From positions 54,984,012 through 55,048,011 of the forward strand of contig OY997590.1 in the NCBI GenBank assembly GCA_963921825.1: a stretch of DNA of 64,000 bases, written 5' to 3'. This document shows, piece by piece, positions 44,656 through 55,626 of the stretch. The first letter of the stretch is position 1. Each line of letters starts with the position of its first letter. The translations under genes were made by a program, and so were the position numbers. The notes beneath the pieces were generated by a model. The model searched no databases. It had not been told where the DNA came from and saw nothing but the letters and a program-made list of their open reading frames with translations. This DNA comes from Erodium maritimum (Eukaryota > Streptophyta > Magnoliopsida > Geraniales > Geraniaceae).

Positions 44656-46343
44656 TGTTAGTCTTAGTGCCCGTAGTTCAATCCTAAATGTCCAAATGTA
44701 TATATCATCGTTAGCAATAAAATTAAAGCGGCTTTATATTACTTATGTGTTGGAGTAATATATCGATGTGTGCTCTGATCTATGCCCACCATGCGAATAG
44801 AACCATAGATCGAGATAGATCACACTCGATGGGTCCCTAGTCAACAAAGCTTCACTAGAAGCGACTAGTATGAAAGATGGCTCTTTATGGCTTACGTTCT
44901 GTTAGTCATTGGAATGGGATTCCGGAGTCTGATCATAGATATCATGTGGGACATGATATTGGACGACCCGCCCTGAATATGTGCCATAGATTAAGTCATG
45001 AACATATTCAGTGTTGTAGCTTGTCATGTATCCTTAGACCAAGGAGTCTTTGTGATCGCTATGTAGTCAACAACTGAGTTTGACCTGAGCCTAACGTTGT
45101 CCGTAACAGGGCTTCCATAACGGCCAGGATTGGCTTGGGGACGGGCTACATGAGTGACACGAAAGACGGCTAAGGGATTTATCCCTCATACTAAGGTATG
45201 GGAAAGATATCGGTTCTCGGCCACTTGATCGAGAGTGACTGGAAGAATAGCATGGCCATGCACATGATACTGGGTATCATATCTTCAGTCATCTCACATA
45301 TCAAGGAACGGTGATTGAGAATAATAAGGATGACGGCTCTATGCCTTATCTCAATCAGGATATCGGAGATAAAAGGATAATGACAGGGACGACGGAAAGG
45401 TTAGAATCGACAGGGTCGATTCGTTATGTAATGTCGGGCAATACTAAAGTCTCGTTAGTTGCCACTTAAATAGGATCAAGTAAAATGGGATTTTATGTTG
45501 ATCTATTGACATGCATAAACCTAAGGGTCACACCGGAGGATGAAACTCATTGACACATTTATGGAGAATGGCCAAAAGGGAGTTGTCTCGGGACATGACC
45601 AAAACTGGGTTTTGGGTCATGTGCCCGTAAGTGAATAGGACTTTACGGATCGAGACAAGGCTTGGAGTCTTGGGATTGATCGCGTCGGATAATGTTGGAC
45701 ATTTCCGGTATGGAAGGCTTGGAGGCGATGAGCGAATCACGGGACCTCGTTGGAAATGGCCACGGGCCATGTTCCAAGAGGCCCATGAAAGGCCCATGCA
45801 ACCAAGGCCCATGGAACTAATTAATCAAGTCTTGATTAATTAGTACTAAGTAAGCAAGACAAGGATTAAGGTGTTGGTGATTCACCACCTAACCCAATCT
45901 TGTCTTGCCATACTTTGTCCTATTTACACCTTACTTGACACCATACTTGTCCCATGCCTTTAGTTGGACAAGTATGGGTTTTGTTATGTTTAAGTCATCT
46001 TTTTTCAACATAACAAACACAAGACAAGAATAGGAAACACATTTTCTCTCCCTCTTCCATGGCCATTTCGGGTTTGGCTAGTTTCCTCCTCCATTTTTGT
46101 GTTCTTGAGTCCTCAAAGAGAAGAACTACGTGGCTTTGATTCCCATGTGGATACGTAGGCGTCTTGGAGACTCAAGCCAATCATTCGTTAACCGGTGTTC
46201 TTGTTTTGGTAAGAACTAGTGCTGAATTTTTCTCTTGTTAATCCATTCTTTGTTAGTTGTTTCATGGTTCTAATTGTCTCTTGGTTTTCATTGATTTTCC
46301 GCTGCGAGTTGGTTCATCTCCAACCTTACCTCGAGACCCAACA
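44656..46343 (+). repeat. C2 5' LTR, 1688 bp
   Basis: TGTTAGTC...ACCCAACA. Identical to 51429-53116 except at 45413. Confidence 0.97.
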
Positions 46344-46344
46344 G

Positions 46345-46356
46345 TGGTATCAGAGC
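46345..46356 (+). promoter_or_regulatory. C2 primer-binding site (initiator Met-tRNA)
   Basis: TGGTATCAGAGC follows the LTR end after one base. Confidence 0.95.
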
Positions 46357-47899
46357 CGTGCTACCTTCGGGATTCACAAGACGGTGTTCAAAGTTTCGGT
46401 TTTGCTTGAAAGTTTCGTTTTTGGCATGTTGTTTTGCTAAATTGTTTGATAACATGTTTTAAATTATTGTTTATGGATTTAATGCATGTAAAATGAATTT
46501 TTGAAAATTATTTCAAATCTGGAAATTTTGAAAAAAATTTGATTTTTCGGGTCTCGGGAGCGGGACTCTCGGGGAGCCGAAACCGGGACCGAACGGGGCT
46601 CCGTTGGACGGAGCTAGGCCAAGCATGACCATTGGATGGTTGATATGCCAAGGCTAAACCGTTTTGTTAGTTATGACGAGTTTGGAACCATCATGACGAA
46701 CTCGAAGATCAAATGTTCAAAAGTTTCATTTTTGAACGGTTTCGATAAACCGAGCATCAAAAATTTTCGAAACTTGGCTATTAATTAAAACCGGAAAATC
46801 ACATGATGTTTGATAACATTCTTGTTTGATAACACGATGTGTGATGTGATGTTGGCATGGTGCACATAATAGCCCCGAGCTCAATTTAATTATTTATCGC
46901 TTTTCACGGCCTGCGAGCCGTTAGAGGTAACGTGTAATTATTCTTTCAAGGTGTGGTCGTCGAACCACTTGTTTGTAATATTTATTTATTCCCGACCTGC
47001 GAGTCGTGTATTAAATTGTAATATTTTACTCAAGATGAAGAAAGGGCGAAAAGGTCATTTGGTGGCTTTTCGGGTGTTGGCATCGGCTTGGAGTCGGTGG
47101 AGCTCAAGAAGCTAGTGGGAGTTAGTTTAGGGGGCTATTATGTGCACATTTATCGCTTTATGCTTGGTTTAGTTTATGCATGATTAATTCTATGTGCTTT
47201 AGAATTGCATGCCTAACTTTATTTACCGAGCATATCACCTCACATGCAAAGATAAAATTGGAATTTTAATCCTTGTGTGTGAACCCTTAGAACCGTCATT
47301 GCATTGGATGTAGTTGACGGGTTCAAAGGAAGAATTACATTGGATGTAATTTGAGGCATCATTGCATTTGGAATGTAGTTGATGTGCTCATCGCATCTAG
47401 GATGTGCCAAAGTTTTGAACACAACTGGACAAGTAAAAGCGGGTCATGTCCGATACCTCCCAATCATCAACACCTTACTACCTCCCCGTCCTATGGGTGT
47501 CGTGCGCATTAGCGGAGCATCCATGGGAAAGCGGGGTAGTAGGTTTGGACGACATATGTGGGTGTCGTGCGCATTAGCGGAGCACCTACATAGTGACGAG
47601 CCATAGTTGAAAATTGGTGGACCCGACTACGATTCTTAGCCTGAGGTTGAGCTAGGGTAACAGATAGGGTAAGTCGTGTACATAAGTACATACCCTAGCC
47701 AGGAGTCACATTGGATGTGATTGGATGGATTCCTACCTACATAGCTCGATTAAGTGGTGAGCATTAGTTCAGCTTAATCGAGTGAATCAAGGATCTTGGT
47801 TTCAGATTCTAAAGGTTTAGAATTGATTGTTGGTGTTTAAGCTTGATCTTCATAAAATTTATTCAGTTTACTGATTGAATTTTATCTGTTGTAGATCAA
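46357..47899 (+). other. C2 leader, non-coding
   Basis: About 1.5 kb without a credible frame. GGTGTCGTGCGCATTAGCGG is repeated at 47495 and 47560, and ACATTGGATGTAATTTGA-like words recur around 47280-47400 and 47708. It may carry the packaging signal, but nothing shows this directly. Confidence 0.6.
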
Positions 47900-48450
47900 A
47901 TGGCAAATTCAGTGAACATTAATAGTTTGTCATTAAAAACCATTCTTGACAGGGTCAAGCTAAATGGGACAAACTATTTGGACTGGTACAGAATTTTGAG
48001 GATAGTCCTCAAGTCTGAACGCAAAGAATATGTCCTTGACAAGGCTGTCTCTAAGACCATATCAGAGTTACATGAAGTGTCATCAGCTGCTGAGAAGAAT
48101 ATCTCAGGGATCTGGGATCCAAGGATATTCTGATGGTCAACAAGGGAATTGGAAGTGGCAAGGGCTGGGCTCATGCGCACTTGGCAGGAAAGATGAGACA
48201 CCTGAGAATGTCTGCTTCTACTGCCAACAGCCTGGTCATTGGAACCGGGATTACAGGAAGTTCACGGCTGATCTGAAGAAGGGCAGTGGGACTGCGCCTT
48301 CATCAAATAGCCTGGATGATCTGAAGAAGGGCAGTAGGACTGCGCCTTCATCAGGAAACCTGGATGATCTAAGGAAGGGCGGTGGGATCGTGCCTTCATT
48401 CGGTATTAACTCTATAGAGCTACATCTCTCTACTTCCAAAGATTCATGGG
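47900..48450 (+). pseudogene. gag: C2 gag, deleted and frameshifted
   Basis: The first frame, from ATG at 47900, reads MANSVNINSLSLKTILDRVK and LNGTNYLDWYRILRIVL, a typical copia Gag start. It runs to the stop at 48131-48133 with much of the capsid region missing. A second frame carries the zinc knuckle ENVCFYCQQPGHWNRDYRK (about 48203-48262), where the last Cys of CCHC is Tyr (48253-48255). It is followed by three tandem DLKKGS.TAPSS segments (48270-48400). In an active element Gag would form the particle; this copy lacks an intact domain. Confidence 0.85.
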
Positions 48451-49765
48451 TATTAGATACCATGACTGAATCTCACACATGCACTAATATATGGTGGCTG
48501 AAAGTAGGAGAGATTTGGAAAGCACGAAATGGACCTCAGAGTTGTGGCAACTGCTGTAGGATCCATGAGTCTTGCTTTGCCAAGAGGCCTTGTCTTAGTA
48601 TTGTATAATGTATATTGCATACCTACTTTTAGTAGGAATATTATATCTGTATCCGTGTTTGACAAGGAAGGATATAATGTTAATATTGGAAATGGAGTTT
48701 TCAATGTTCTATGCAATGATATGTTTTATACCAGTACTGACATGGTTGGAGGATTGTACATATTAGATATGGGTAACAATGCCTCAAGTTCTATATATTC
48801 CGTTAATACCAAGAGGTCTAAATCCAACGATTTAAACCTAACTCTGTTATGGTACTGTCATTTGGGTCGCATAAACAAGAAGCGCCTATCAACACTTCAG
48901 AAGTGCGGGCTTTCAGGTTCATTCGAATTCCATTCGATCGATAGGTGCAAGGTTTGTTTGATGGGCAAAATGACTAAAGTGCCCTTTATCGATCGCGATG
49001 AAAGGGCGGGTGAATTATTGGGGCTGATACACTTGAATGTGTGTAGACCAATAAGTTCACTTGCCAGGAGGGGTTTTAACTACTTTATCACATTTACTGA
49101 TGATTACAGTAAATATGGTTATGTCTCTTCGGTGAGACATAAGTCTGAAGCTTTTGATAAATTCAAAGAGTTTAAGACTATAGTAGAAAACCAGCTCGAC
49201 AAAGGTATTAAGGCACTTCGATTGGATCGAGGTGGAAAATACTTGACCACAGAGTTATTAGATCATCTAAAAGAGAATGGGATCCTTTTGGAATGGACTC
49301 CTCCTAGGTCACTGTAGTTGAAAGGTGTAGCCAAACGGAGAAATCGGACATTGTTAGACAATGGTCTGTTCCATGATTAGTTGGAATGATCTCCCAATCT
49401 CTTTTAGGGGTTTTGCTCTAGAGACGACCGCATTCATAGTGAATCGGGCTTCGACGAATGGTGTGGAAGGGACACCATTTTAAAAATGGTACGGGATGAT
49501 GCCCGCTTTGTCCTTCCTAAAGATTTGTGGTTGCGAGGCTTATGTGAAACATTTGGTTTCGACTAAGCTCGAACCAAGATCTGAGATATGCACCTTCGTG
49601 TGGTATCCCAAAGCAACAAGGGGATACTATTTCTACAATCCCAGTGAGAACATGGTGTTCGTCGCTTGGGGTGGGGTCTTTATGGAAAAGAAGTTTTGTT
49701 TCCAAAGACGTCATTGGGAGGACTGTGCATCTCGAAGAAATTCAGGATGGTACAGATCTGTCTAA
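48451..49765 (+). pseudogene. pol: C2 protease-integrase region, broken
   Basis: The protease motif reads WVLDTM at about 48447-48464, where aspartic proteases have D-T/S-G. A shift leads to a 262-residue open stretch (48529-49317) with the spacer, the GAG-pre-integrase zinc region (LWYCHL; one expected His is Tyr) with CKVCLMGK, and the integrase core FITFTDDYSKYGYV and LDRGGKYL. The first catalytic Asp is replaced (LIHLNVC), and after a stop the catalytic Glu is Lys (49333-49335). The C-terminal part (49496-49765) reads LKICGCEAYVKHL and ends in a shift. Confidence 0.87.
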
Positions 49766-49853
49766 ACCAATTGGCAACCCAGTAGAAAGGAGCCAGAGAT
49801 TGTCGTAGAGTAAGAACCAATTCCTGTTACAATTCCGGAAGGTCCAAGGCGAT

Positions 49854-50760
49854 TTGAAAGGATCAATCTTCCACCTCCAAGATATGGTATCCGGAGGTGA
49901 CAATGAAGTCATGGTGGATCACGATGATCCAGCCACCTTTCAGGAAGTCGTGGATGGGCCCAACTCCGAGTTATGGCTGGGAGCCATGAGGGAGGAAATG
50001 CAATCCATGTCGGACAACCGAGTCTGGGAACCGGTTGATCCCATCAATGGTGTGAGGACCATAGGATGCAAATGGATCTTCAAGGTGAAGATGGACATGG
50101 ACGGCAACCCTCTGACCTACAAAGCTCAACTGGTGGCGAAAGGTTATAGGCAGATCCAATGGATTGACTATGAGGAAACCTTCTCCTTAGTGGCTATGGT
50201 CAAAATCGATCCAAATTCTTCTTGACATAACTGCGTATCATAATTACGAGATATGGCAAGTGGATGTCAAAACCGCTTTCCTAAATGGAAATTTGACTGA
50301 GTACGTTTGTATGTCTCGGCCCAAAGGTTTTGACGATCCGAAGAATAAGGGAAAGATTTATAAGTTGTTGAAATCCATTTATGGATTGAAACGAACTTCT
50401 CGGAGTTGGATCCTTCGTTTTGATGAAGCTGTAATTGGATTTGGCTTAATCAAGAACGAGGATGAATCTTGCGTTTATAAGAAGGCTAGTGGGAGCAATA
50501 TTACCTTTCTGGTTCTCATTGAAAACGACATCCCAACCTTGCACGAGACTAAAGCTTGGTTGAGGAAGTGTTTTTCAATAAAGGACTTAGGCGATGCTTC
50601 TCATATCTTAAGGATTAAGATATGTAGAGATCGCACCAAGAGGGTCTTGGATTTAAGTCAGGGAACCTATGTGAACAAGGCATTGAGTAGGTTCTTAATG
50701 CTCGATTCAAAGAAAGGACTCTTACCCACTAGTCATGGCATTCATCTCAGCAAGACTTAG
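49854..50760 (+). pseudogene. pol: C2 reverse transcriptase, YVDD box missing
   Basis: Two frames joined by a one-base shift: 49854-50225, with VRTIGCKWIFKVKMDMDGNP and VAKGYRQ, then 50260-50760, with VDVKTAFLNGNL and KSIYGLKRTSRSW. FLVL is followed directly by IENDIPTLHE (50508-50530), so about seven codons including the catalytic YVDD are absent, exactly as in C1. The frame ends at a TAG after GIHLSKT (50758-50760). Confidence 0.9.
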
Positions 50761-50819
50761 TGTCCTAAGACACCTGATGAGCTGAAAAGGATGATGAGAA
50801 TCCTATGCGCCTGGGGGCA

Positions 50820-51412
50820 GGATCGATCATATATGCCATGACATGTATGAGACCAGACGTCTCGTAAGCCTTATGTTGTACCAGTAGACATCATTCTAAC
50901 CTGGGGGAAAGATGATGCTGAACTAGTCGTCGAAGGATGAGTAGACGCTAGTTTTCCAAGACAAATCCAGATGACTTTAGAAGTCAATCAGGATATGTGT
51001 TTACGCTGAATGGCAGAGCTTTAGCTGGGAAAGCGTAAAGCAAGATACCATTGCCGAATCTACGACAGAGGCCAAGTACATGGATGCTGCAGAGGCAGCT
51101 AAGGAGGCTATGTGGATTTGGAAATTCATGGCAGGGCTGGGTGTAATTAAAAACCCATCCAGTCCGGTGAATCCATTTTGCGACAACACAAGGGCCATTG
51201 CGCAAGCTAAAAGCCTAGATCGCATAACAAATCCAAACATGTACTGCGGCGTATCCACCTCATCAGATAAATACTGAACTGAGGTGAAGTGAAGATAACC
51301 GATATTGCAATAGATGATAACATAGCCAACCCTTTGACTAAGTCAGTGTCACTGCCTGAACATGTTAGACATGTAAAGTCGATGGGGACATATTGGAGTT
51401 TAGATTGGAACT
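50820..51412 (+). pseudogene. pol: C2 RNase H, remnant
   Basis: The frame around 51020-51277 has TTEAKYMDAAEAAKEAMWIW and FCDNTRAIAQAK, and downstream of a stop DNIANPLTKSVSLPEHVRHV (about 51314-51373). The first part of the domain (50820-51000) is shifted and has a large loss. It cannot be made as one protein with the reverse transcriptase. Confidence 0.8.
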
Positions 51413-51428
51413 AGGGCAAGTGGGAGAT
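51413..51428 (+). promoter_or_regulatory. C2 polypurine tract
   Basis: AGGGCAAGTGGGAGAT abuts the 3' LTR. Confidence 0.9.
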
Positions 51429-53116
51429 TGTTAGTCTTAGTGCCCGTAGTTCAATCCTAAATGTCCAAATGTATATATCATCGTTAGCAATAAAATTAAA
51501 GCGGCTTTATATTACTTATGTGTTGGAGTAATATATCGATGTGTGCTCTGATCTATGCCCACCATGCGAATAGAACCATAGATCGAGATAGATCACACTC
51601 GATGGGTCCCTAGTCAACAAAGCTTCACTAGAAGCGACTAGTATGAAAGATGGCTCTTTATGGCTTACGTTCTGTTAGTCATTGGAATGGGATTCCGGAG
51701 TCTGATCATAGATATCATGTGGGACATGATATTGGACGACCCGCCCTGAATATGTGCCATAGATTAAGTCATGAACATATTCAGTGTTGTAGCTTGTCAT
51801 GTATCCTTAGACCAAGGAGTCTTTGTGATCGCTATGTAGTCAACAACTGAGTTTGACCTGAGCCTAACGTTGTCCGTAACAGGGCTTCCATAACGGCCAG
51901 GATTGGCTTGGGGACGGGCTACATGAGTGACACGAAAGACGGCTAAGGGATTTATCCCTCATACTAAGGTATGGGAAAGATATCGGTTCTCGGCCACTTG
52001 ATCGAGAGTGACTGGAAGAATAGCATGGCCATGCACATGATACTGGGTATCATATCTTCAGTCATCTCACATATCAAGGAACGGTGATTGAGAATAATAA
52101 GGATGACGGCTCTATGCCTTATCTCAATCAGGATATCGGAGATAAAAGGATAATGACAGGGACGACGGAAAGGTTAGAATCGACATGGTCGATTCGTTAT
52201 GTAATGTCGGGCAATACTAAAGTCTCGTTAGTTGCCACTTAAATAGGATCAAGTAAAATGGGATTTTATGTTGATCTATTGACATGCATAAACCTAAGGG
52301 TCACACCGGAGGATGAAACTCATTGACACATTTATGGAGAATGGCCAAAAGGGAGTTGTCTCGGGACATGACCAAAACTGGGTTTTGGGTCATGTGCCCG
52401 TAAGTGAATAGGACTTTACGGATCGAGACAAGGCTTGGAGTCTTGGGATTGATCGCGTCGGATAATGTTGGACATTTCCGGTATGGAAGGCTTGGAGGCG
52501 ATGAGCGAATCACGGGACCTCGTTGGAAATGGCCACGGGCCATGTTCCAAGAGGCCCATGAAAGGCCCATGCAACCAAGGCCCATGGAACTAATTAATCA
52601 AGTCTTGATTAATTAGTACTAAGTAAGCAAGACAAGGATTAAGGTGTTGGTGATTCACCACCTAACCCAATCTTGTCTTGCCATACTTTGTCCTATTTAC
52701 ACCTTACTTGACACCATACTTGTCCCATGCCTTTAGTTGGACAAGTATGGGTTTTGTTATGTTTAAGTCATCTTTTTTCAACATAACAAACACAAGACAA
52801 GAATAGGAAACACATTTTCTCTCCCTCTTCCATGGCCATTTCGGGTTTGGCTAGTTTCCTCCTCCATTTTTGTGTTCTTGAGTCCTCAAAGAGAAGAACT
52901 ACGTGGCTTTGATTCCCATGTGGATACGTAGGCGTCTTGGAGACTCAAGCCAATCATTCGTTAACCGGTGTTCTTGTTTTGGTAAGAACTAGTGCTGAAT
53001 TTTTCTCTTGTTAATCCATTCTTTGTTAGTTGTTTCATGGTTCTAATTGTCTCTTGGTTTTCATTGATTTTCCGCTGCGAGTTGGTTCATCTCCAACCTT
53101 ACCTCGAGACCCAACA
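51429..53116 (+). repeat. C2 3' LTR, 1688 bp
   Basis: Identical to the 5' LTR except T at 52186. Confidence 0.97.
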
Positions 53117-54709
53117 ACAATCCCGTATCATGCTTTTCTAATATTTAAATAAACCTACTCAACCCACGACACCCCGGTGTCACATGCAATTCTATTGTTA
53201 ACTTTCCCTAGTCAGGGCCGAGATCCGACTACTTTTCCCTACCTCAACCGAAGAACACCCGCTACGCTTCCTAGCTGCTGACGTTCTGGCTTGCTACCTC
53301 CGGGCTTCACTTCGATCGAAGCCGGACGCTAAAGATAACACGAAAGCCATAATTAGAGGCGGTTCCCAAGTTAATTTAAAGGTCACGATTAAACCAGTTT
53401 AAAACCGACAGTTGTCCTTTAAACTCGAGCGGGATAAAAGCGGAGTCACGGCGAATCGGGTTTGAGTACCCGAGCACCGAAACCGGTGCATGTGAGGCAC
53501 GGTCCCAATGCACGAATCCCGAGGTCCGATTCAGCGGTCCGCTTTTGTTCCCTTTTTAAACCCAGTTAGCAGTCCATTTTAACTAGAGTTCCAGATTCGT
53601 TCCCAATTCCGATTAATAACCCTTTATTCAAAACAGAACGGTTTTTGTTTCAAATCAAATTCCCTTTTATTTCAAATATGTTTCTGTTCCGATCCCGTGA
53701 GCCCAAAATGAATTAAGTTCGGTTTTTGAACAGCCGTCCCTAAATCCCGTTTACAAATTTGATTCTCAAACTCCTCGATTTGAAACCGTTTTTAAAACCA
53801 AATTGATTTTAATTCCTTTTTATTTTAAATCCCTTTTTCCTTAATCTGATTTTTCGTTTTACAACTTTTCTTTCCAAAAACCCTGATTTTGATTCCAACC
53901 AAACAGATCCAAAATTCACAGTTGTTTTCGTACTAACAGATTCAACATTAACAGATTCAACATAAGTCGAAAAAAAATACAACGAAAGGGAGGGCTCGGT
54001 CAGAAAATCCGACGACCCTCGACGGCGATAAAGCCGGTCGGAAACTCACGGTGGTGGCTCACCGTAGGGGAGATAAGGGCGGCAGGAGGTGGTTGCGGTG
54101 TCGGGCGTGGCGGCGGAGCACGGCGAGGCACGGTGGCCCCTCGCCCGTCTCAGATCTAGGACGACGAGGCTCGGGTTCGAGGGTTCCGACGACGAGAAGG
54201 GGAGGAGGCGACGGACCCTCGGGAGAGAGAGGCGAGAGGAGCTCGGGGACGGCGCCGGCGAGTCCGTCTCGGCTCTGGCCGTGCACGGCGACGGTGAGTC
54301 CGTGGAGGCACGACGGAGCTCGGGCGGCGGGGAACGGCCGGCGACGGCTCGGTTGGACTGAGAAGTTGAGTGGAAAGAGGGAGGACGGGGTTGGGAGGTC
54401 TGCACGGAGAAGATGAAGACGCCGGTTTCCGGCGAGGGTCGGCGTGGGGACGTGAGGGAAGAGGGAGGTCGGGTGAGGGCGTGAGGGAAGAGGGTGGTCG
54501 GGTGAGGCTCGAAGAAGACGAAGAAGAAGCAGTGAGGGAGGGGATCGGTTCGGCTGCGGGAGAAGAGAAGCAGAAAACATTTAGGGTTAAAACCCTAAAT
54601 GTTGGTATTTATACCCAGGCTTGGGCCGGGTCGGCAATCTGGGCCGGGTCGCTAGTCGGGTCTGGCCCAGCCCGGTCCAGCTTCATTTTTTTTTGAAGCG
54701 GTCTTCACA
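53117..54709 (-). repeat. G3 5' LTR, outer part
   Basis: Continues 44655 after the second ACAAT. Most of it (53122-54437) is the segment that the other G3 LTR has lost. GC-rich frames at 54046-54580 on both strands are LTR sequence, not genes. TATAAATA (minus; 54606-54613) and the near-palindrome TTTAGGGTTAAAACCCTAAA (54580-54599) mark the promoter. It ends at TTCACA (54709). Confidence 0.9.
54580..54613 (-). promoter_or_regulatory. G3 LTR core promoter: TATAAATA with telobox palindrome
   Basis: In sense orientation TATAAATACC is followed about 8 bases later by a near-palindrome containing AGGGTT and AACCCTAA. The 3' LTR has the same arrangement at 39851-39882. Confidence 0.6.
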
Positions 54710-54714
54710 CGATA

Positions 54715-55626
54715 CGTTCCCGTATCATACGACACCACCCGGTGTCGCCTGCCTTTCTAATATTCGATAAACCTACTTAACCCACGACACCCCGGTGTCA
54801 CATGCATTTCTACTGTTAACTTTCCCTAATCAGGGCCGAGATCCGGCTACTTTTCCCTACCTCGTATGCTTTCTCCAAAAGCTCACAAACAAGCTCCGGC
54901 GTGATCTCGATCACTCGCCTAGCTTTCCCTTTCCTCTGTCTGCGGCACGATCTAATAAGAACACAATTTTAAACACCTTTAAGCCTGCAGGTATAAACTG
55001 AATTTTAATAAACTTGACGCCCAAAAGTAACCCCGACAATGTCGATCACTCCAAAAATTCCCAATTACTCGACATTTTCGATGATGGACCCGGAAAAGCC
55101 CGATTCGCCCGACATGGCGAATCTGCCCGGGTTTTGAAAACGCCCTTCCGGGGCTCCAAAAATTCCCGTTTTCGTTTCTACGGTCTTAGAATAATTCAAG
55201 GGTTCCTATGCACTCGACGGAATCAATTTACGACTTCCGAGTCATTTAATTCGCGTTTGAAGTTTCTAAAACCCGTCAATTACAACTTTCACAATTTAAT
55301 TCCAAATTTCGATCCGGGTGTGGATTAATTACTTGGGGAACGTTCTAAACCACCCGAACACGAAACCAGAATACCCGAGCATGTGGGCCCCACCCGACCC
55401 CCTTTGGCCGTGGGTGGCTTGGGCCGGTTTGGAGCCGGTCCACCATGGTGGTGGCCGGTCCTAGCTCCAGCCAGCCACCGTGCACGGTGGCCGGAGCTCC
55501 CCCCGAGCCTCCGGTCACCGGAAAACGGTCATCTCTTCACTCCAAACACCTCCAACAAACCCCACACCTCAACTCATCCAAATTCAACCCATTTCAAACC
55601 AAACCCTAACTTTTAAACTTAACAAA
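54715..55626 (-). repeat. G2 3' LTR, inner part, truncated
   Basis: Together with the CGATA at 54710-54714 it matches 61619-62535 base for base in length (917 bp), with roughly 2% substitutions, then breaks into integrase sequence at AACAAA/TTCTGCG (55626). The LTR portion equivalent to 62536-63237 is missing. Confidence 0.92.

Larger units (their letters stand above)
44656..53116 (+). mobile_element. Element C2, Ty1/copia, very young, TSD ACAAT, coding dead
   Basis: It is a complete 8461-bp element: LTR 44656-46343, primer-binding site 46345-46356, leader, gag and pol remnants in copia order (protease, integrase, reverse transcriptase, RNase H), polypurine tract 51413-51428 and LTR 51429-53116. 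ACAAT flanks it exactly (44651-44655 and 53117-53121). The LTRs have the same length and differ at one base (G at 45413, T at 52186). Both gag and pol carry stops, shifts and lost catalytic residues, so its recent movement must have used proteins from another element. Confidence 0.97.
38318..54709 (-). mobile_element. Element G3, Ty3/gypsy with gag only, TSD CGATA
   Basis: It starts TATCGCGCCCC (38318; the partner LTR has TGTCACGCCCC) and ends GGTCTTCACA (54709). CGATA flanks it at 38313-38317 and 54710-54714, and removal restores the G2 LTR as seen at 61605-61640. Without the copia insertion it is about 7.9 kb: 5' LTR about 3.37 kb (right), 2.89 kb internal DNA, and 3' LTR 1.66 kb (left, internally deleted). 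The internal part has a leader, an intact gag and a polypurine tract, but no reverse transcriptase, RNase H or integrase. This matches the plan of TR-GAG elements, gag-only LTR retrotransposons described in plants. Confidence 0.9.

Noticed and set aside
44877..45077. 66-residue frame MALYGLRSVSHWNGIPESD present in all four copia LTRs
   Set aside because: Its recurrence is explained by LTR identity. It lies in the non-coding LTR and has no known counterpart.
54046..54580. Overlapping GC-rich frames on both strands (up to 173 residues)
   Set aside because: LTR sequence of G3, with no motif and simple Arg/Gly/Ser-rich composition.
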